A stretch of 52,927 nucleotides of DNA from Podaxis mareebaensis (Eukaryota; Basidiomycota; Agaricomycetes; Agaricales; Agaricaceae). The notes under the pieces are model-generated. The model did no database searches, was not told the origin of the DNA, and was given only the letters and a program-made list of their open reading frames with translations. Shown here piece by piece: positions 1 to 11,060 of the stretch. Location: assembly GCA_018524725.1 (NCBI GenBank), contig JAEUWP010000040.1:1-52927 (forward strand), read 5' to 3'. The position numbers and the translations under genes were made by a program. Each line of letters opens with the position of its first letter. Positions within the stretch are counted from its first letter, which is position 1.

Positions 1-205
1 CTCCTCTCATGAACCTTTCCTGTCCCTTTCCATGAACCCTGCCCATCCCTTCTCATCCCTTCTCATCCCTTCTCATCCCTTCCCATGAACCCTTCTCATC
101 CCTTCCCATGAACCCTTCCCATCCCTTCCCATGAACCCTTCCCATCCCTTCCCATGAACCCTTCCTTGTCCCTCCCCATGAACCCTTTCCATCCCTTCCC
201 ATCCC
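1..205. repeat. Minisatellite of CCCTTCCCATGAA-type units
   Basis: The first 200 bases are a degenerate tandem array built from the words CCCTTCCCATGAAC and CCCTTCTCATC. The words combine into units of about 11-14 and 23-24 bases. The strand given is pyrimidine-rich. Read on the other strand it gives a repetitive Gly/Lys/Asp-rich frame with no protein character, so I treat it as non-coding. The array runs off the left edge, so its full length is unknown. Confidence 0.85.
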
Positions 206-941
206 CATCTTTAAAAACCCTACTTGAACCCTGCCAATCTTTTAAAAATGTCCTAATAACCCCGTGACATTTGGGCTGGCTTTTTGGCGCTCTTCGTGCG
301 TTTAACGGGGAACCATTGTATATAGTCCAAGTCAACATTGATGTCGCTCTCCTGTTACATCGACACAATAACCAGCTGACACACCCGATTGACACACTTG
401 CACACAATCCAATCCAGAGCTCCATGTTCACATTCACAAAGCAAACCACTCAGTTAGTCAGCACAGCCAAAGAATACCTTTGAACACACGCATCTAAAAG
501 TTGTAACATGCAATAAGAATAGATACATGCTATATACACACGGGTGGATTGATAGTTTGTGTCCCAAAGGTTAAGTAAGGGAGAAAAAAGCAACCGACTA
601 TACGAAGCGTCATAGAAAGAACTTGGGAAAAATAGTAACGAGTCCCATGCACGAACTGCCAAACGCCAACAAAAGAACAGGCGGATGTAAAGAAGGTATA
701 GAAGGAAGAAGCAAGGGTGAGAAAAATGTTCAGGTCTGTGTGTGCTGTGATATAGGAACGGAACGATAAGCGAGGAGAGATTATAAAAACAGCAAACGAG
801 ACATGATTAAGAGTATGCTGTACGATGGTAACGAGCGTGAGGGGTCGGGGGAGCGAAGCAGGATAGGGTGGTGATTAAAGACAGTTCTAGATATGTTTTT
901 AAACCCAGGTCATGAGCGATCGTGACGTCCAAGGGGAGGGG
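206..941. other. Intergenic, no gene seen
   Basis: Both strands hold only short frames without domain character. The segment is purine-rich on the plus strand. It lies downstream of the KRE6-like gene that ends at 942, so part of it is probably that gene's 3' untranslated region and terminator. I could not identify a poly(A) site with confidence. Confidence 0.5.
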
Positions 942-3553
942 CTAACAACCGCCCTCGTATAAACTGTTCTTGGGTATTGGCCATTGCCACGTTGTCATAT
1001 TTCGCTCTTTGACAGATATAAGCGTCAGGACAAATCAACGGCCGGTAATGCTCTCACCCATATAAGCCTGGATATGATTCGCGATATATTCCGCAGTAGG
1101 GAAATCCGGTGGGTCACAGCCGACATTTGTCTGGTCTTTGCGTTGATAGACCCGGACGTAGTCGATAAGGTACTCGGAAGGGAACATCATCGTGGCGGTG
1201 TCGATCGTTTGCCAATTTGCTGCAGCAGAGTGAGAAAGGGGAGGCGGTGAAAGAAGGACGAATCGACTCACGTGAAATACCCAAGTTGAGGACGATGGAC
1301 ATGGGCTCTAGGGGGATGAGTCGCTGCCCTACACCAGAACCACCTAGTTCAAGGGGATCAGGGCCAACGGCACCAGCCCCGAGACGATGGGAGGGAGTGC
1401 CGTCAACCACCCATTGCACGTAGCCGTCGAGAGGATTGTTGGGGTCGGACCAGTATTCGAAGCCGAAGACCTTGAAGTTTTTACCCTGGCCTTGGAACAT
1501 ATCACTGGGGACGCGGGTAAGGCTGGAGACGCTCTGCTGTACAGCGCTACCGTGATATGAGTTGGGTCTTGTGCGAGAAGTGTCAAAGATTTTGTGGTTT
1601 GCCTCGGTCGAGTTGTCGTAAAGATAGTCGTGTGTGAAAGGAGCAAATTGAGCACTCTGTGAGACAACTTGACCGACGCCGTTGTCTTTGTCTTTTTCCG
1701 CCTCGAAGATGTCGATTTCTGGGGCGCCGCGACCCTTGTTGTAGACCGGACCCGGGTGGTCACCTCCAGGACAGGAGCATGCCCTGAGGAGTGTGAGAGA
1801 CTGCTGGGTAAAAGAAAAAAAAAAAAGAGGGGAGAGACGACGTACGATAACCGCTGACCGGGTAGCCAACTAAGTTCAAAATTGTACTTGGACCGTGAAG
1901 CATCCGAATGAAGAGCGGCGGGGGGACCGAGACCATCGCGGTTGGTTTGATTAGGAAAGGTGCCAATGTCGCAGGAATCGTAGGTATACGGCCAAAGGCC
2001 GTCAGTGGTAGCAGAATACCCAGGTCGGGCAAGATTTCCCATTGTCCAAGCACCAGGCCACTTGGAAGAGGTTAGCGAGATATGGGTGGGACTAAAAATG
2101 CACGCACGTAGCCTTGCGTATTCTCGTCCGGGCCGGGGAAGACAACGGCGACTTCGATATAACCGGTAGTGAAACAAAACTTGTTCCAGGACTGTAGCAT
2201 GCCACTTCGGTACTCGAGACCATGGTTGTCGGCAGGGGTAAAAGGGGCGGTAGAGTCTAAGGGCGATTGAGACCAGGGCTAAACGAAGCTGGGGGTGAGA
2301 GACACGTACTAGGGGTAACACCAGGCTGGAGGGTTGTGACGGAGTCCATGGTGATGACAAGGGCGCCGTCGCGAGTGGTGACCTGGGATGGGTCGTACCA
2401 CTCGATATCGCCGGTTACACCATACCAAAGATCGACTGCCTCCCAAAAAGGGTCGTCGCCGGGGTAGAAAGTTCTCCCATCTTTGTTGAATTCGTCAGAA
2501 AAGACGAGGTTGTACTCCTGGCCATCAAAGCCCGTGCGGCTATGTGCTTCTGGAGGGGTATCACTGTCTATAAGTTCCGGCATCTGGAAGAGAGCGGGAG
2601 CTTGGCCTGGGAGAAATGAGCGAGAATCAGCGGTGAGTGAACAAGAGTCTCGGACCTGTACTGTTAACGCGTATATTCCCTTCGATGCGAGAGTTCTTTG
2701 CACGTGTACGATAAAAGGTCATGACGGGGTAGAAGATAAAAAGAGTGAGGAGGGCGAGGATGAGAAAGAGAAGGATGCTGATGTTGAGGATGCCTCTCCA
2801 AGGAAAAGCACCCTTGTCGCCCTTGAAACCGCCCTTTTCTGAGGGATCGTGGAGGAGGTCCTCGTCATCGGGAGCGTTCATCTCATCCTGGGAAGGGTCG
2901 TATGGATAGGCGACGAGACCACGCTGTGTGCCGGGGATGCCGGAGGGGTACTTGGAGTCGGAGGAAAAGGAGACGATGGAGTCTCCCGAGGTTGAGATGA
3001 GGGAATCGCGGTTTGAGGGAAACTTTGGTGGGACGAGGAGGCTGTCTCGGTCGCTGCCGTTGGGTGAATTGGAAGCGATGAAACCCGAGGAAGGGCGGTC
3101 CCGGTCATCCGCAAGACGGTAGAGAATCATTGAGCCTCTATTGCCGATGCCTGGGGGCATAGACGACCCAGTGTGTGTAGGAGAGAGGAGGGAGCCCGGG
3201 GCAGAGTCATCGTAGGCCATGAACTTGGAGAGATGGTTTGAAGAGCGAGAGGCTGGTCTTGAGGAGAGGGAGCGGGCAAAAGGATTGGCTGCATGCTGTG
3301 GGGATGCAGGATTGAGGGGCGAGGAGACAAAGGAGGCGGAGGAAAAGGAGCGGACAGCGGCTCGTGACTGGTGCTGGGAGGTGGTGAGTGGGGGAGGCTC
3401 CGACATGAATGGGTTGGTGGGGGAGGCGAGAAGGCGGCTGTCCTCGTGCTGGTGGGGCGAGCCTGTGGCAGAAACAGGATAGCCGCGCTCGTCAGCGTCT
3501 TGGTGAGCAGGGCGGGCGTTGAGAGCGGCGAAAGGATTGTCGTGGTCGCCCAT
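942..3553 (-). CDS. KRE6/SKN1-family beta-glucan synthesis protein (GH16), complete
   Basis: This is a type II membrane protein of the KRE6/SKN1 family, needed for beta-1,6-glucan synthesis and cell-wall assembly at the ER/Golgi or plasma membrane. My model has seven exons: 2656-3553, 2310-2606, 2108-2256, 1846-2060, 1272-1783, 1058-1219 and 942-1006. They total 2298 nt, or 765 residues, all in frame. The cytosolic N-terminus is Ser/Pro-rich and holds the family block GLVAYPYDP followed by DDEDLLHDP. One transmembrane helix follows at about residues 255-278 ([20 protein letters not shown]). The luminal GH16 domain has [48 protein letters not shown], the catalytic signature [20 protein letters not shown] and IDYVRVYQ. 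It ends in the typical [17 protein letters not shown]. The ATG at 3553 is the only reasonable start. A second, catalytically stripped relative lies at 38.5-40.2 kb. Confidence 0.95.
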
Positions 3554-3697
3554 CCCCAGTCGATGGGAAAAACAATCCCTCCCGCAACACTACTATGTCA
3601 CAATGTCACACTTTGCCTCTCGACTACCGTCACTTTCGTGTGAATTTCTATTTCAACAACTATCTCACGCGTATCAATAGATAACTAATCATATTTA

Positions 3698-6217
3698 TCA
3701 TACATATCCGCCAGCCACCATTGGCATGTACATCACCCCACCACCCCTCCGTCGCGGCGACCCCTCCCCGTTCTCCCCTGGTCCTCCTCCCCCTGCTGGC
3801 GGATACCCAGCCGCCATCCAAACCGGCGCCGGATACACCGGCGGTGACGGAGGATATGCTGCATAGCCGTGCGGGTATATCGCCCCACGACCACCTCCCC
3901 AGGGTCCTCTTGGTCCTCTCGGCGTTGGTCCTGCCGGCTGTGCCGTCTGGCCCTCATTCCGAGGTGCTTCCCTCCCTTCTGCCGCTCCATTCGCCGGTCC
4001 AGACGTTCCCTGATTCGCCGCAGTGCTACTATCTCCTTGTCCTGGACTCCCACCAACCGGCGCTGGCGCTGGGAACGCTTGGAAGTACGGGAACGGTGGC
4101 GATACGAAAGGAAACGGGTATGTTGACGGTATCATAGGGCTTGGGTTTCTTTGATGGTGATACTCTTCAAATGTAATCGTTGACGTAGAGCGCCGCCGGA
4201 ACCGTCTTCCTCTTGGCACCCCGTGCCCGTGCCCATGCCCATGTCCGTGCCCATGTCGATTGCCATGGTGTCTGTGGTGCTGTCGATGTCTTCCAACACG
4301 GTCCACGGTGTTACGTCGTGTCACCCTTCGTCGCCAGCCTCCCAACGGACTCAGCACCGATCCTGTGTCACCGTCTCCTCCGGCCAACAAATCCAACGAA
4401 TTGCTCGTCAGTCTCTCTACCTCTCCTTTCCTACGATACCATGACTGTCCAGGCTTTTTCACAATTCCTCGTCCACCGCTCTTCCCCCCAAATCCTGCCA
4501 GAGGACTATAATCAACCGTGCTTCTTTCTGAAATCCATGGTAGGTGATAGAACGCGTGGAAGAATCGAAACACTGGATTTAGCTCCGAACTAAAAGAAGG
4601 GTCCTCAGAGTATGATGTGTACTCTGTCACCTCTGTCGTCTGTGTCGCCGCCCGCGGTGATGTCGTCATCTTCATATAATCATTTGCAGGTTGAGGATGC
4701 GCTGTCACCGGTGACTGTACGTTTCGCGGAGGTGAAATCCTTGTATTGATTGGGCTGGGGTTTGGCGCCGCCGCCGCCCCATTCGTACTTCTGCCCCTGT
4801 CGCTCGACAAATTTTGTGACGTATGGTTCGACGCCATTCTGCTCATTGATGCCGTCGTAGCCTGCCGGACCGTACCGGGATCCTCAGAATTCGTCGATGG
4901 TCTCGACGCTTCTGGTGCCGCGTTCGTCTCCTGCGGAGGTTCTTCGTGGTACATCATCATTGTCGTCCTATGCCGTTCCGTACTCGGTGGAGGATATTCG
5001 ACAGGAGGTGGCGGATCCCTATCTTCTTGTTCCGGCGGACGGAAGTACTCCTGATCCTCCGGATTCATCTGACCCAGCGTTTCCCCGGATGGCGGTGTCA
5101 ACCTCAAACTGGGGTGTCTTTGCCTTCGGGCGTCATCTGGCGGTGGCGACATCGGCATCCCTCCAGGCATCACGCTTTCATCCATTTCAGATTGTTGCGC
5201 CTGCATTTTCTTCATGTATCCCGCAGGTCCTACGGTTGGCGTAGCAGGATTCGACGCATATTGTGGCAACGTATTTCCCGTGTGCATCGCGGTCAGTCCC
5301 TCCCTCCCTCCACCAAGCTCGCCCTCTTCCTCATCATTCCTCCTCGTCTTCTTCTTATCTTTCCTACTCCCGTACCGCAAAACCGTCTTCGGCAACCTCT
5401 TCAACCCAATAAAGAATCCACCGACAAACGACTTCTTTTTCGACCCGCTGCTGCTCGCCAACGTCCCATTCCTCCTCAATGACTGATTTGCACCAGGAAT
5501 TGGCAGCGGCCTGCGCTGCGTTGGTGGTGCAACCCTCTCCATCGGCACGCCCATCCCATTCGGTCCCATCCCTACAGGCATCGAATATCCATTCCCAACA
5601 TGACCATTCCCATACCCATTCTGAAACGCATTCTGATATTGCGGATATCCCGTCTCATGACCAGGTTCCTCTTCTTCCGGCTGATCCTCGACGTACTCTT
5701 CCTCCTCTTCCTCCGTCACATTCGTGATATAAAACCCACCGCTCGCTGGACGCCCATGTCCACCTCCATACCCCTGTTGATCATATCCATACCCCTGTCC
5801 CTGCCCCTGTATCATCTGGTGCTGCTGTGAACTCGCATACCCTCCACCGCCTACACTCCTCGAATCTACACTCCCCTGTACCTGTCCATGTCCAAGTCCA
5901 CGTGTATGCGGATCCGGTAACGGTCTCGACGTCCGAGCAGGCGTCGAAGTCTCCATCATCGTCGACGGATTCACCCAAGACGGCGTACTCGCATAACTCA
6001 AATACGAATTCCTCGTCGTCGATCTCATCAACCCCCCAGGCGCCCCAACACCTCCCGCGTTCGTACCCGCATTCGCATTCGTAGTGTTGAAGTGGTTCGT
6101 ACTGATGGACGCAGCGTCCATGTTGAGCGTAGAGTGGATGGATGGGTTAACGCGGTAGATTCCACTATGGCTGTGGTTTGGGTTCCCATACGATGTATAT
6201 GTCACGTTTGGATTCAT
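3698..6217 (-). CDS. Low-complexity basic/His-Gly-rich hypothetical protein
   Basis: This single long exon encodes 839 residues from the first true ATG at 6217. The open frame extends upstream to 6301 but has no ATG there, and a good splice donor (GTAAGT, from 6355 downward) suggests an intron in the 5' untranslated region. I do not recognise a named domain. Visible from N to C: an Asn/Ser/Thr-rich start, Gln/Gly/Tyr-rich stretches, an acidic EEEEEYVEDQPEEEE patch, and a strongly basic block around SGSKKKSFVGGFFIGLKRLPKTV. A more ordered segment follows (NPVFRFFHAFYHLPWI ... SWYRRKGEVERLTSNSLDLLAG), then an Arg/His/Gly run with HGHGHGHG, and a Pro/Gly-rich tail. There is no signal peptide or clear membrane helix. 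It looks mostly disordered with one conserved core and could be a scaffold or nucleic-acid-binding protein. No function can be assigned. Confidence 0.8.
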   Translation of the reverse strand: MNPNVTYTSYGNPNHSHSGIYRVNPSIHSTLNMDAASISTNHFNTTNANAGTNAGGVGAPGGLMRSTTRNSYLSYASTPSWVNPSTMMETSTPARTSRPLPDPHTRGLGHGQVQGSVDSRSVGGGGYASSQQHQMIQGQGQGYGYDQQGYGGGHGRPASGGFYITNVTEEEEEEYVEDQPEEEEPGHETGYPQYQNAFQNGYGNGHVGNGYSMPVGMGPNGMGVPMERVAPPTQRRPLPIPGANQSLRRNGTLASSSGSKKKSFVGGFFIGLKRLPKTVLRYGSRKDKKKTRRNDEEEGELGGGREGLTAMHTGNTLPQYASNPATPTVGPAGYMKKMQAQQSEMDESVMPGGMPMSPPPDDARRQRHPSLRLTPPSGETLGQMNPEDQEYFRPPEQEDRDPPPPVEYPPPSTERHRTTMMMYHEEPPQETNAAPEASRPSTNSEDPGTVRQATTASMSRMASNHTSQNLSSDRGRSTNGAAAAPNPSPINTRISPPRNVQSPVTAHPQPANDYMKMTTSPRAATQTTEVTEYTSYSEDPSFSSELNPVFRFFHAFYHLPWISERSTVDYSPLAGFGGKSGGRGIVKKPGQSWYRRKGEVERLTSNSLDLLAGGDGDTGSVLSPLGGWRRRVTRRNTVDRVGRHRQHHRHHGNRHGHGHGHGHGHGVPRGRRFRRRSTSTITFEEYHHQRNPSPMIPSTYPFPFVSPPFPYFQAFPAPAPVGGSPGQGDSSTAANQGTSGPANGAAEGREAPRNEGQTAQPAGPTPRGPRGPWGGGRGAIYPHGYAAYPPSPPVYPAPVWMAAGYPPAGGGGPGENGEGSPRRRGGGVMYMPMVAGGYV

Positions 6218-7003
6218 GTGGAGTGCTCGTGGAAGTGGAGATTTCTCTGGTCCCCGTACGCAGCGTGAGGGAGTAGTGGTGCTAACGAGCAGTGAAGACA
6301 AGTAATGCCCGAGTTACTCAGCGGTAGTTTTGGGGGTCCTCTAGAGATAACTTACCGCACGGCTTTTGTTCACCCAGCCGACCAAGAGCGTGCGTGTGGT
6401 GCGCACGAAGGAAGCATGGAGTGACGGGAGGGTGTGAGCCCCCGACCTGAAACGCAGGTAAGTACCAGGTATAGGATCCATACACGTGTCCAATCACTCC
6501 TTCCTTGATGACTAAATGAAGACCACGAAGGTTGGGTGCTTACCCAGCCAGGATGCTATGCTGATAACGTCTTGCTCCTGCATGATTTACGTAGGTTGTA
6601 TGAACTACGTGGTGAGGGCTATGAACTTGAGTGATGAATCATGGATTCATGCTTTTGATCGCGGGTCGATCTCATCAGGCTCGGTTTGCTGTACCTTCCA
6701 CATGTAATCATAGTTCGGGGGTACTGTCGTACTATGCTATGGAAGGAGGCTCGCTTAATCTTCTAGTTGACGGACCGGTGCTTAACCTTCTAGCTGACTG
6801 ACCAATGCGCATTAAATATTCCACTAGTAATCACTTGATTGTCCAGAACCGAAAGCTAGCTGTAGTCCCAAAAGCAAGGATCACGATTACAATAGCAATA
6901 AGAAGTAACAGGAAGAATGGACTCGATTGGTGTTGACTGTGATTATAGAAAATTGAAACCAAAAGCTTAAATTCCGGAAAGAGTGCAGAAAAAACAGCTT
7001 CTG
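6218..7003. other. Intergenic / 5' leader with probable leader intron
   Basis: On the minus strand a consensus donor (GCG then GTAAGT) sits at about 6350-6358. An acceptor candidate (CTCGTTAG) lies near 6280. This fits an intron in the 5' leader of the gene that starts at 6217. The remainder to 7003 shows no supported gene. Confidence 0.45.
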
Positions 7004-7811
7004 TCATGGCACAGACAACCGCTTTGATCCACCAGAACTTTCATGTTCAATTGGGAGCACCCCTGCCCACCCTGGCCCAGGTAGAGGGGGAAGAGGCCTA
7101 CGAGGGTGCTGCGACGGCAGTGACCTACTGCTGCTGCACTGTTTCTTCAACACCATTTTAGCAGGTCCTTACCAAGAGCTTATATTCAAAAAGATAGACG
7201 TACCAGACGGGGACGGGGAGGTGGATGCGGAGGCTCGGGCGACGGAGAGGTGGATTCCGTCTCCACTATAAGCGTTGACGAGAGGGAAACTTCTGTTCTT
7301 TGAGTCGGAGATAACGGTCGTGGTGACGAAGCGGATTCTCCTCCTCGACCCGTGTAATAAAGAGAATTGAGGGGGGAGAGTGACGGCAGCGATGGCCCAA
7401 GAGATTGGCTCGATAATTGACTTAGGGTCGTATTTGAGTTGTTGGACTTGGCGACCCCACCGATACCCGTGGCGCATTTCGATTCTTGGTTTACAGGATA
7501 TACAAAGCCTCTAGGCTCCATCATTCTCGCATTCCTTTCCTTTTTCCTTTGCTGCAGGAGGAAAATGCAGAGCAAGAGTTGCAATAGGATGACGAAAGCT
7601 GCAACCCCTCCTAATATTATCAAGATGTTAGATATAGATTGGTCGCAAGGCCTAGAATCAAAGATCCGTTTGACGTGAGTGACAACAGGTATAAAACGTT
7701 GGGTTGATGACACACATTAGCGAGCACGAAAAGAGTGTAATGCGAAGGGAACGGTAGGTCTGCAGCAGCGAAGAACTTCCAGTTCGGGAGGGCATGAAGG
7801 GTCAGATTCAT
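7004..7811 (-). CDS. Small single-span membrane protein, paralogue of 11061-11971
   Basis: The model has three exons, 7714-7811, 7204-7651 and 7004-7138, totalling 681 nt or 226 residues in frame. The N-terminal 33 residues (MNLTLHALPNWKFF...) are followed by one hydrophobic helix (NILIILGGVAAFVILLQLLLCIFLL). A basic stop-transfer sequence (QQRKKERNARMMEPRGFVYPV) comes next, then a Ser/Pro-rich tail containing SSTLIVETESTSPSP and the proline motif RRPLPPLPGPG. The same layout occurs in the gene at 11-12 kb: helix, basic residues, PR-aromatic-x-Y, an SSTLxxExxSTxSxP block, then prolines. The family is unknown to me. It is probably a type I or III plasma-membrane or vacuolar protein with a disordered cytosolic tail. 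The polyproline stretch could bind SH3 or WW domains, which is inference only. Confidence 0.65.
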
Positions 7812-8566
7812 GTCATAGCGTATGTTAAATTGCGGGATGAATTAAGCGTATGCACCTAATCTAACATCCTAGTCGATAAGTTTCTCGGAGCAGGCTATTG
7901 ACTCTAACAACAACTCAGCACGCAGGACAGCGACACTTGCTCAGCGCTGATGGTCACCGAAGCTGGTATCACCCACTCCTATCTGTTCTCTAGGTTGTTG
8001 AATGGCGGTACAACGGTTATGTCCCTCATATGAGGTGGAGGCTCCCCTGGTGCTCATAAAAGGCATGATGAGCATAACTGATGGTATCTATAGGGACAGC
8101 GGAGCGCCGGCGTGCTCATTGTGAGTATATCCAAGTCGCATCGTGCTAGGTCAGGTCGTAGTCGTGAAAGCAACACATCTGGGGCCGACTTAACACGACC
8201 AAAGGACGCAAGTGACCAGTCAGCTTTTGGATGAAGATGGAAAAACCAGCTGCGGCTGAGCATTGTATAAGCCGCGCTCCGTGCTATTCATACCTTAGCG
8301 GGTGTACTGCAGGGATCTCAAAGGACCGAAGCAGTGCGAAGAGGCCAGACAGCTCATCAGTTTGACAGGTTCACGAGAGAAAAAATCATCGGCGAACAAC
8401 TAGTGTCCATCGCCTGCAGAGCTTTGGGCTAGGACTGAAGATAGAAGCCCCAGGGCGCAATTTGACGAGTTGAATGACGACACTGTATTGAGGTCTGCAG
8501 TCGTATGCTCGATGATGGCCTAAACGTGGAAGACTGACAATGGTTGGGGGGCATGCATGACCCCGG
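7812..8566. other. Intergenic region between divergent genes
   Basis: This is the shared upstream region of the minus-strand gene starting at 7811 and the plus-strand gene starting at 8700. I see no frame with protein character. Confidence 0.5.
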
Positions 8567-8574
8567 TATATAAA
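8567..8574 (+). promoter_or_regulatory. TATA box of the multi-pass membrane protein gene
   Basis: TATATAAA lies 126 bases before the ATG at 8700. The in-frame ATG at 8589 is only about 15 bases past this box, so it would fall upstream of a normal start site. This favours 8700 as the true start codon. Confidence 0.5.
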
Positions 8575-8699
8575 CGCCCAGGAACGCCATGTTTACTGTG
8601 TACGTGCGAACAAGATCAATGATCTTGAACAGGGTAACATTGTATCCAGGCTTCACACGATCCCGATTTTTGTTCTGTCGGTCGAGGAGCAAGTTTGCG

Positions 8700-10974
8700 A
8701 TGGCGGCAGCATCTCTCCCTCTTCATTCTAAACCTGGAACACGATCTTCCTATGATAGTTCTATATACAGCTCAAACAGCACCCACCCGCGTGGTGCAAC
8801 ACCAGCGCCATTTGCCCTTCTTCGTACAGAAGGCTACGGCTACACTGCTGTGGACCCCTACGCGGCGTCCATTTCCCAATCCATTCATAATATTGGCTAC
8901 TCTCGCGTCGACACCGACTCAAGCCTCGAAGACATAGATGTCCCTGACAATTGCTACAGCCACTGTCAGCTCCCCTATCAACAGTCCATTCTTACCGTCT
9001 CTGTTGGCAAGGATAAACCCGAGAATGCAGAGCCGTACACCTTGTCCACATATGTTGCTGCTTTCACGCTCGACACCTTGCCCCGCCTCATCTACTCATG
9101 CGCCCTTTTGCGACTGCCGTCGCTGTACTTTTCCCGTGTCGTGAGAGTATTCGAAGACGCCGACCTTACCTTACCCGAAATTAAGCGCATGGCACTTGAG
9201 CTCGCCAATCAGCATCCTGAAAACGTACACCAAGTCCTTTTCACGAATCTATCCAATCACGCTCCCGCAACGTCTCCGTTCTGGAATCTCAAGACGAACT
9301 GGGAGTCCTTCATTGAATCCGTACTTCGCGAGTGGAAGACTCTCAACATCATTTCCGTTCTCCTGCTCGGGCAAGTACCCCGTTTCGTACTTTAGAAGTG
9401 ATCCCTAATGCTGGTTCGTAGTGCCATTTTGACAGTCCTTCAAATAGAAATTGTTGCGATTGATCCACTAACGAGGTACTCTGCGTTGCTATCACTCGTT
9501 TGCGCACTCATGAGCCTTCTCTATGGCTGTATCTTTATCATTCGTTTCGGCGGAATGAAGAAGCCTCACAAAGCAGCAGAATGGGCATGGGAAGCGCGTC
9601 GAACAAGGACCATGATATGGTGGAATGTTTGGGTGATGCTCGCTATGCCTGCTGTTTGGCTGTCGTGGTGCGTTGCTTAATAGGTGGTCATAGACTCTGC
9701 TGAACCACTATCAAGGTCAGTTATTGCATACATCATTTGCGTTATGGCGATCGTCTGGCGAACTGGCTCGACTCGAGACGGTTTGATCTCCCCGCTTGAA
9801 CCGCGACTCGCATTTTGGCCACGGTTATTCATTTCCCTCATGCTTGGTCTCGGCATCGTCTACTTCACACTTATCACGACAACTCTTAGCCGATATGGTT
9901 CCAATATGGACAAGAAATGGCGGGACAGGGTCAAAGGCTGGACTGATAGATTGATCTTCCAACAACCGTTCCCTGAGCACATAGGCGCCTACCCGCATAC
10001 CACACCGTGGAGCACCCCAATGCATAACGCCGCGCAGAGGAAGGAATCGGATGACTCCTACGGGAACGCTTTTATTCCGCCCAGTGGATATTACTACACG
10101 CACTCTCCGTCACCCATACCACCAGCCGGCGGAGTTGAAGGGCAAATTGAGCCAGATCAAGACGATGCAAACCTTGGGTCTCAGCAACCCGGTCTTCCTG
10201 CACCAGTGCAAACCTACAAAGCCGTTGCGTTGCGCTTTAATAATGCTGATGGCAATCCATTGCCACCAGACATTGAGGCGAGGCATGTTTCTGCGGAAGT
10301 CTGGACGCGTTTCATCACCGTATGTAACCCCTTGCTTCGCGTTTTCTTTCCCGGGTTTACACACGTCACAGGAAATTGGGGATGCCTGGGATAACCCTTT
10401 CCTTCCTGGAAGTCAAGAGACGACACCTCAGGCAAGCGTCCTCCGCGTCATATCAATGTGGAACGCCAGTGTGTTTGCACATTTATGCATCGAAGCCATC
10501 CTTTGCCAAGAATATTATCCCGAATGGCCTGAGTCGCCTTTATATACAGTCTATCTAATCGATCGTCAACCAATACTGGGTCGTGCCCTTCACCTCGAGG
10601 AACGCTTTGGGCCCGTTCCCAGAAGCTTAGCCAGGATTGACATTCTCGATTTTTCAAACCTTGAACATCACTGGATCACTCTCTTCCCCGAGCGAGACAC
10701 AGAGGTTCATTTCAACACACCCCGACCTTCCTCACGACAACATACTCCTCGGCGAGGCTTGCATGCGAGATTCCAAGTCAGAGAAGATGGCTATGATAGC
10801 GATGGCAGTGACAAGGAAGTAGAGGACTATCAGGATGATGAGAAAGAACGTAATGTTATTGAAGCAAGGAGCGTAGGAAGTTCTTTTTCTAGTCCATCAC
10901 CGCGGCCACCGACACCTCCAAGATCAAAACCTTCGAAATCACAAACGTCATATGCGCAAGGGCTCGGGGACTGA
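8700..10974 (+). CDS. Multi-pass membrane protein of unknown function with C-terminal extension
   Basis: Four exons (8700-9370, 9422-9667, 9716-10319, 10372-10974) give 2124 nt, or 707 residues in frame. Intron 1 is a GC-AG intron (GG then GCAAGT). The N-terminus is Ser-rich. A membrane core follows: YVAAFTLDTLPRLIY ... LYFSRVVRVFEDADLTL, then WKTLNIISVLLLGAILTVLQ, LLSLVCALMSLLYGCIFII, MIWWNVWVMLAMPAVWLSW, SVIAYIICVMAIVW and LFISLMLGLGIVYFTLI. It ends with a conserved NMDKKWRDRVKGW motif, giving about five or six helices. A paralogue at 48.3-50.6 kb aligns through this core, including the intron after LLLG and the W-codon intron. The exon from 10372 adds about 200 residues (DNPFLPGSQE ... YTVYLIDRQPILGRALHLEERFG ... 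acidic and Pro-rich tail) that the paralogue lacks. Function unknown. The end lies 86 bases from a convergent gene. Confidence 0.8.
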
Positions 10975-11060
10975 GATGTAGGCTCGCTTCATGGCACTGA
11001 GGACAATAACAACCCGTTGTGAGATACCCCATCATTTGTTTTCCGCCATTACCAGCACCC

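Noticed and set aside
1344..2360. 338-residue minus-strand frame within the KRE6 gene
   Set aside because: It is a mixture of one true exon (the [10 protein letters not shown] region) and intron or wrong-frame sequence. The spliced model explains it.
3721..4137. Open frames on the plus strand across the low-complexity gene (also 4213-4593, 4946-5482, 5479-5727)
   Set aside because: They mirror the biased codon use of the minus-strand gene and have Pro/Ser/Leu-rich shadow composition with no domain.
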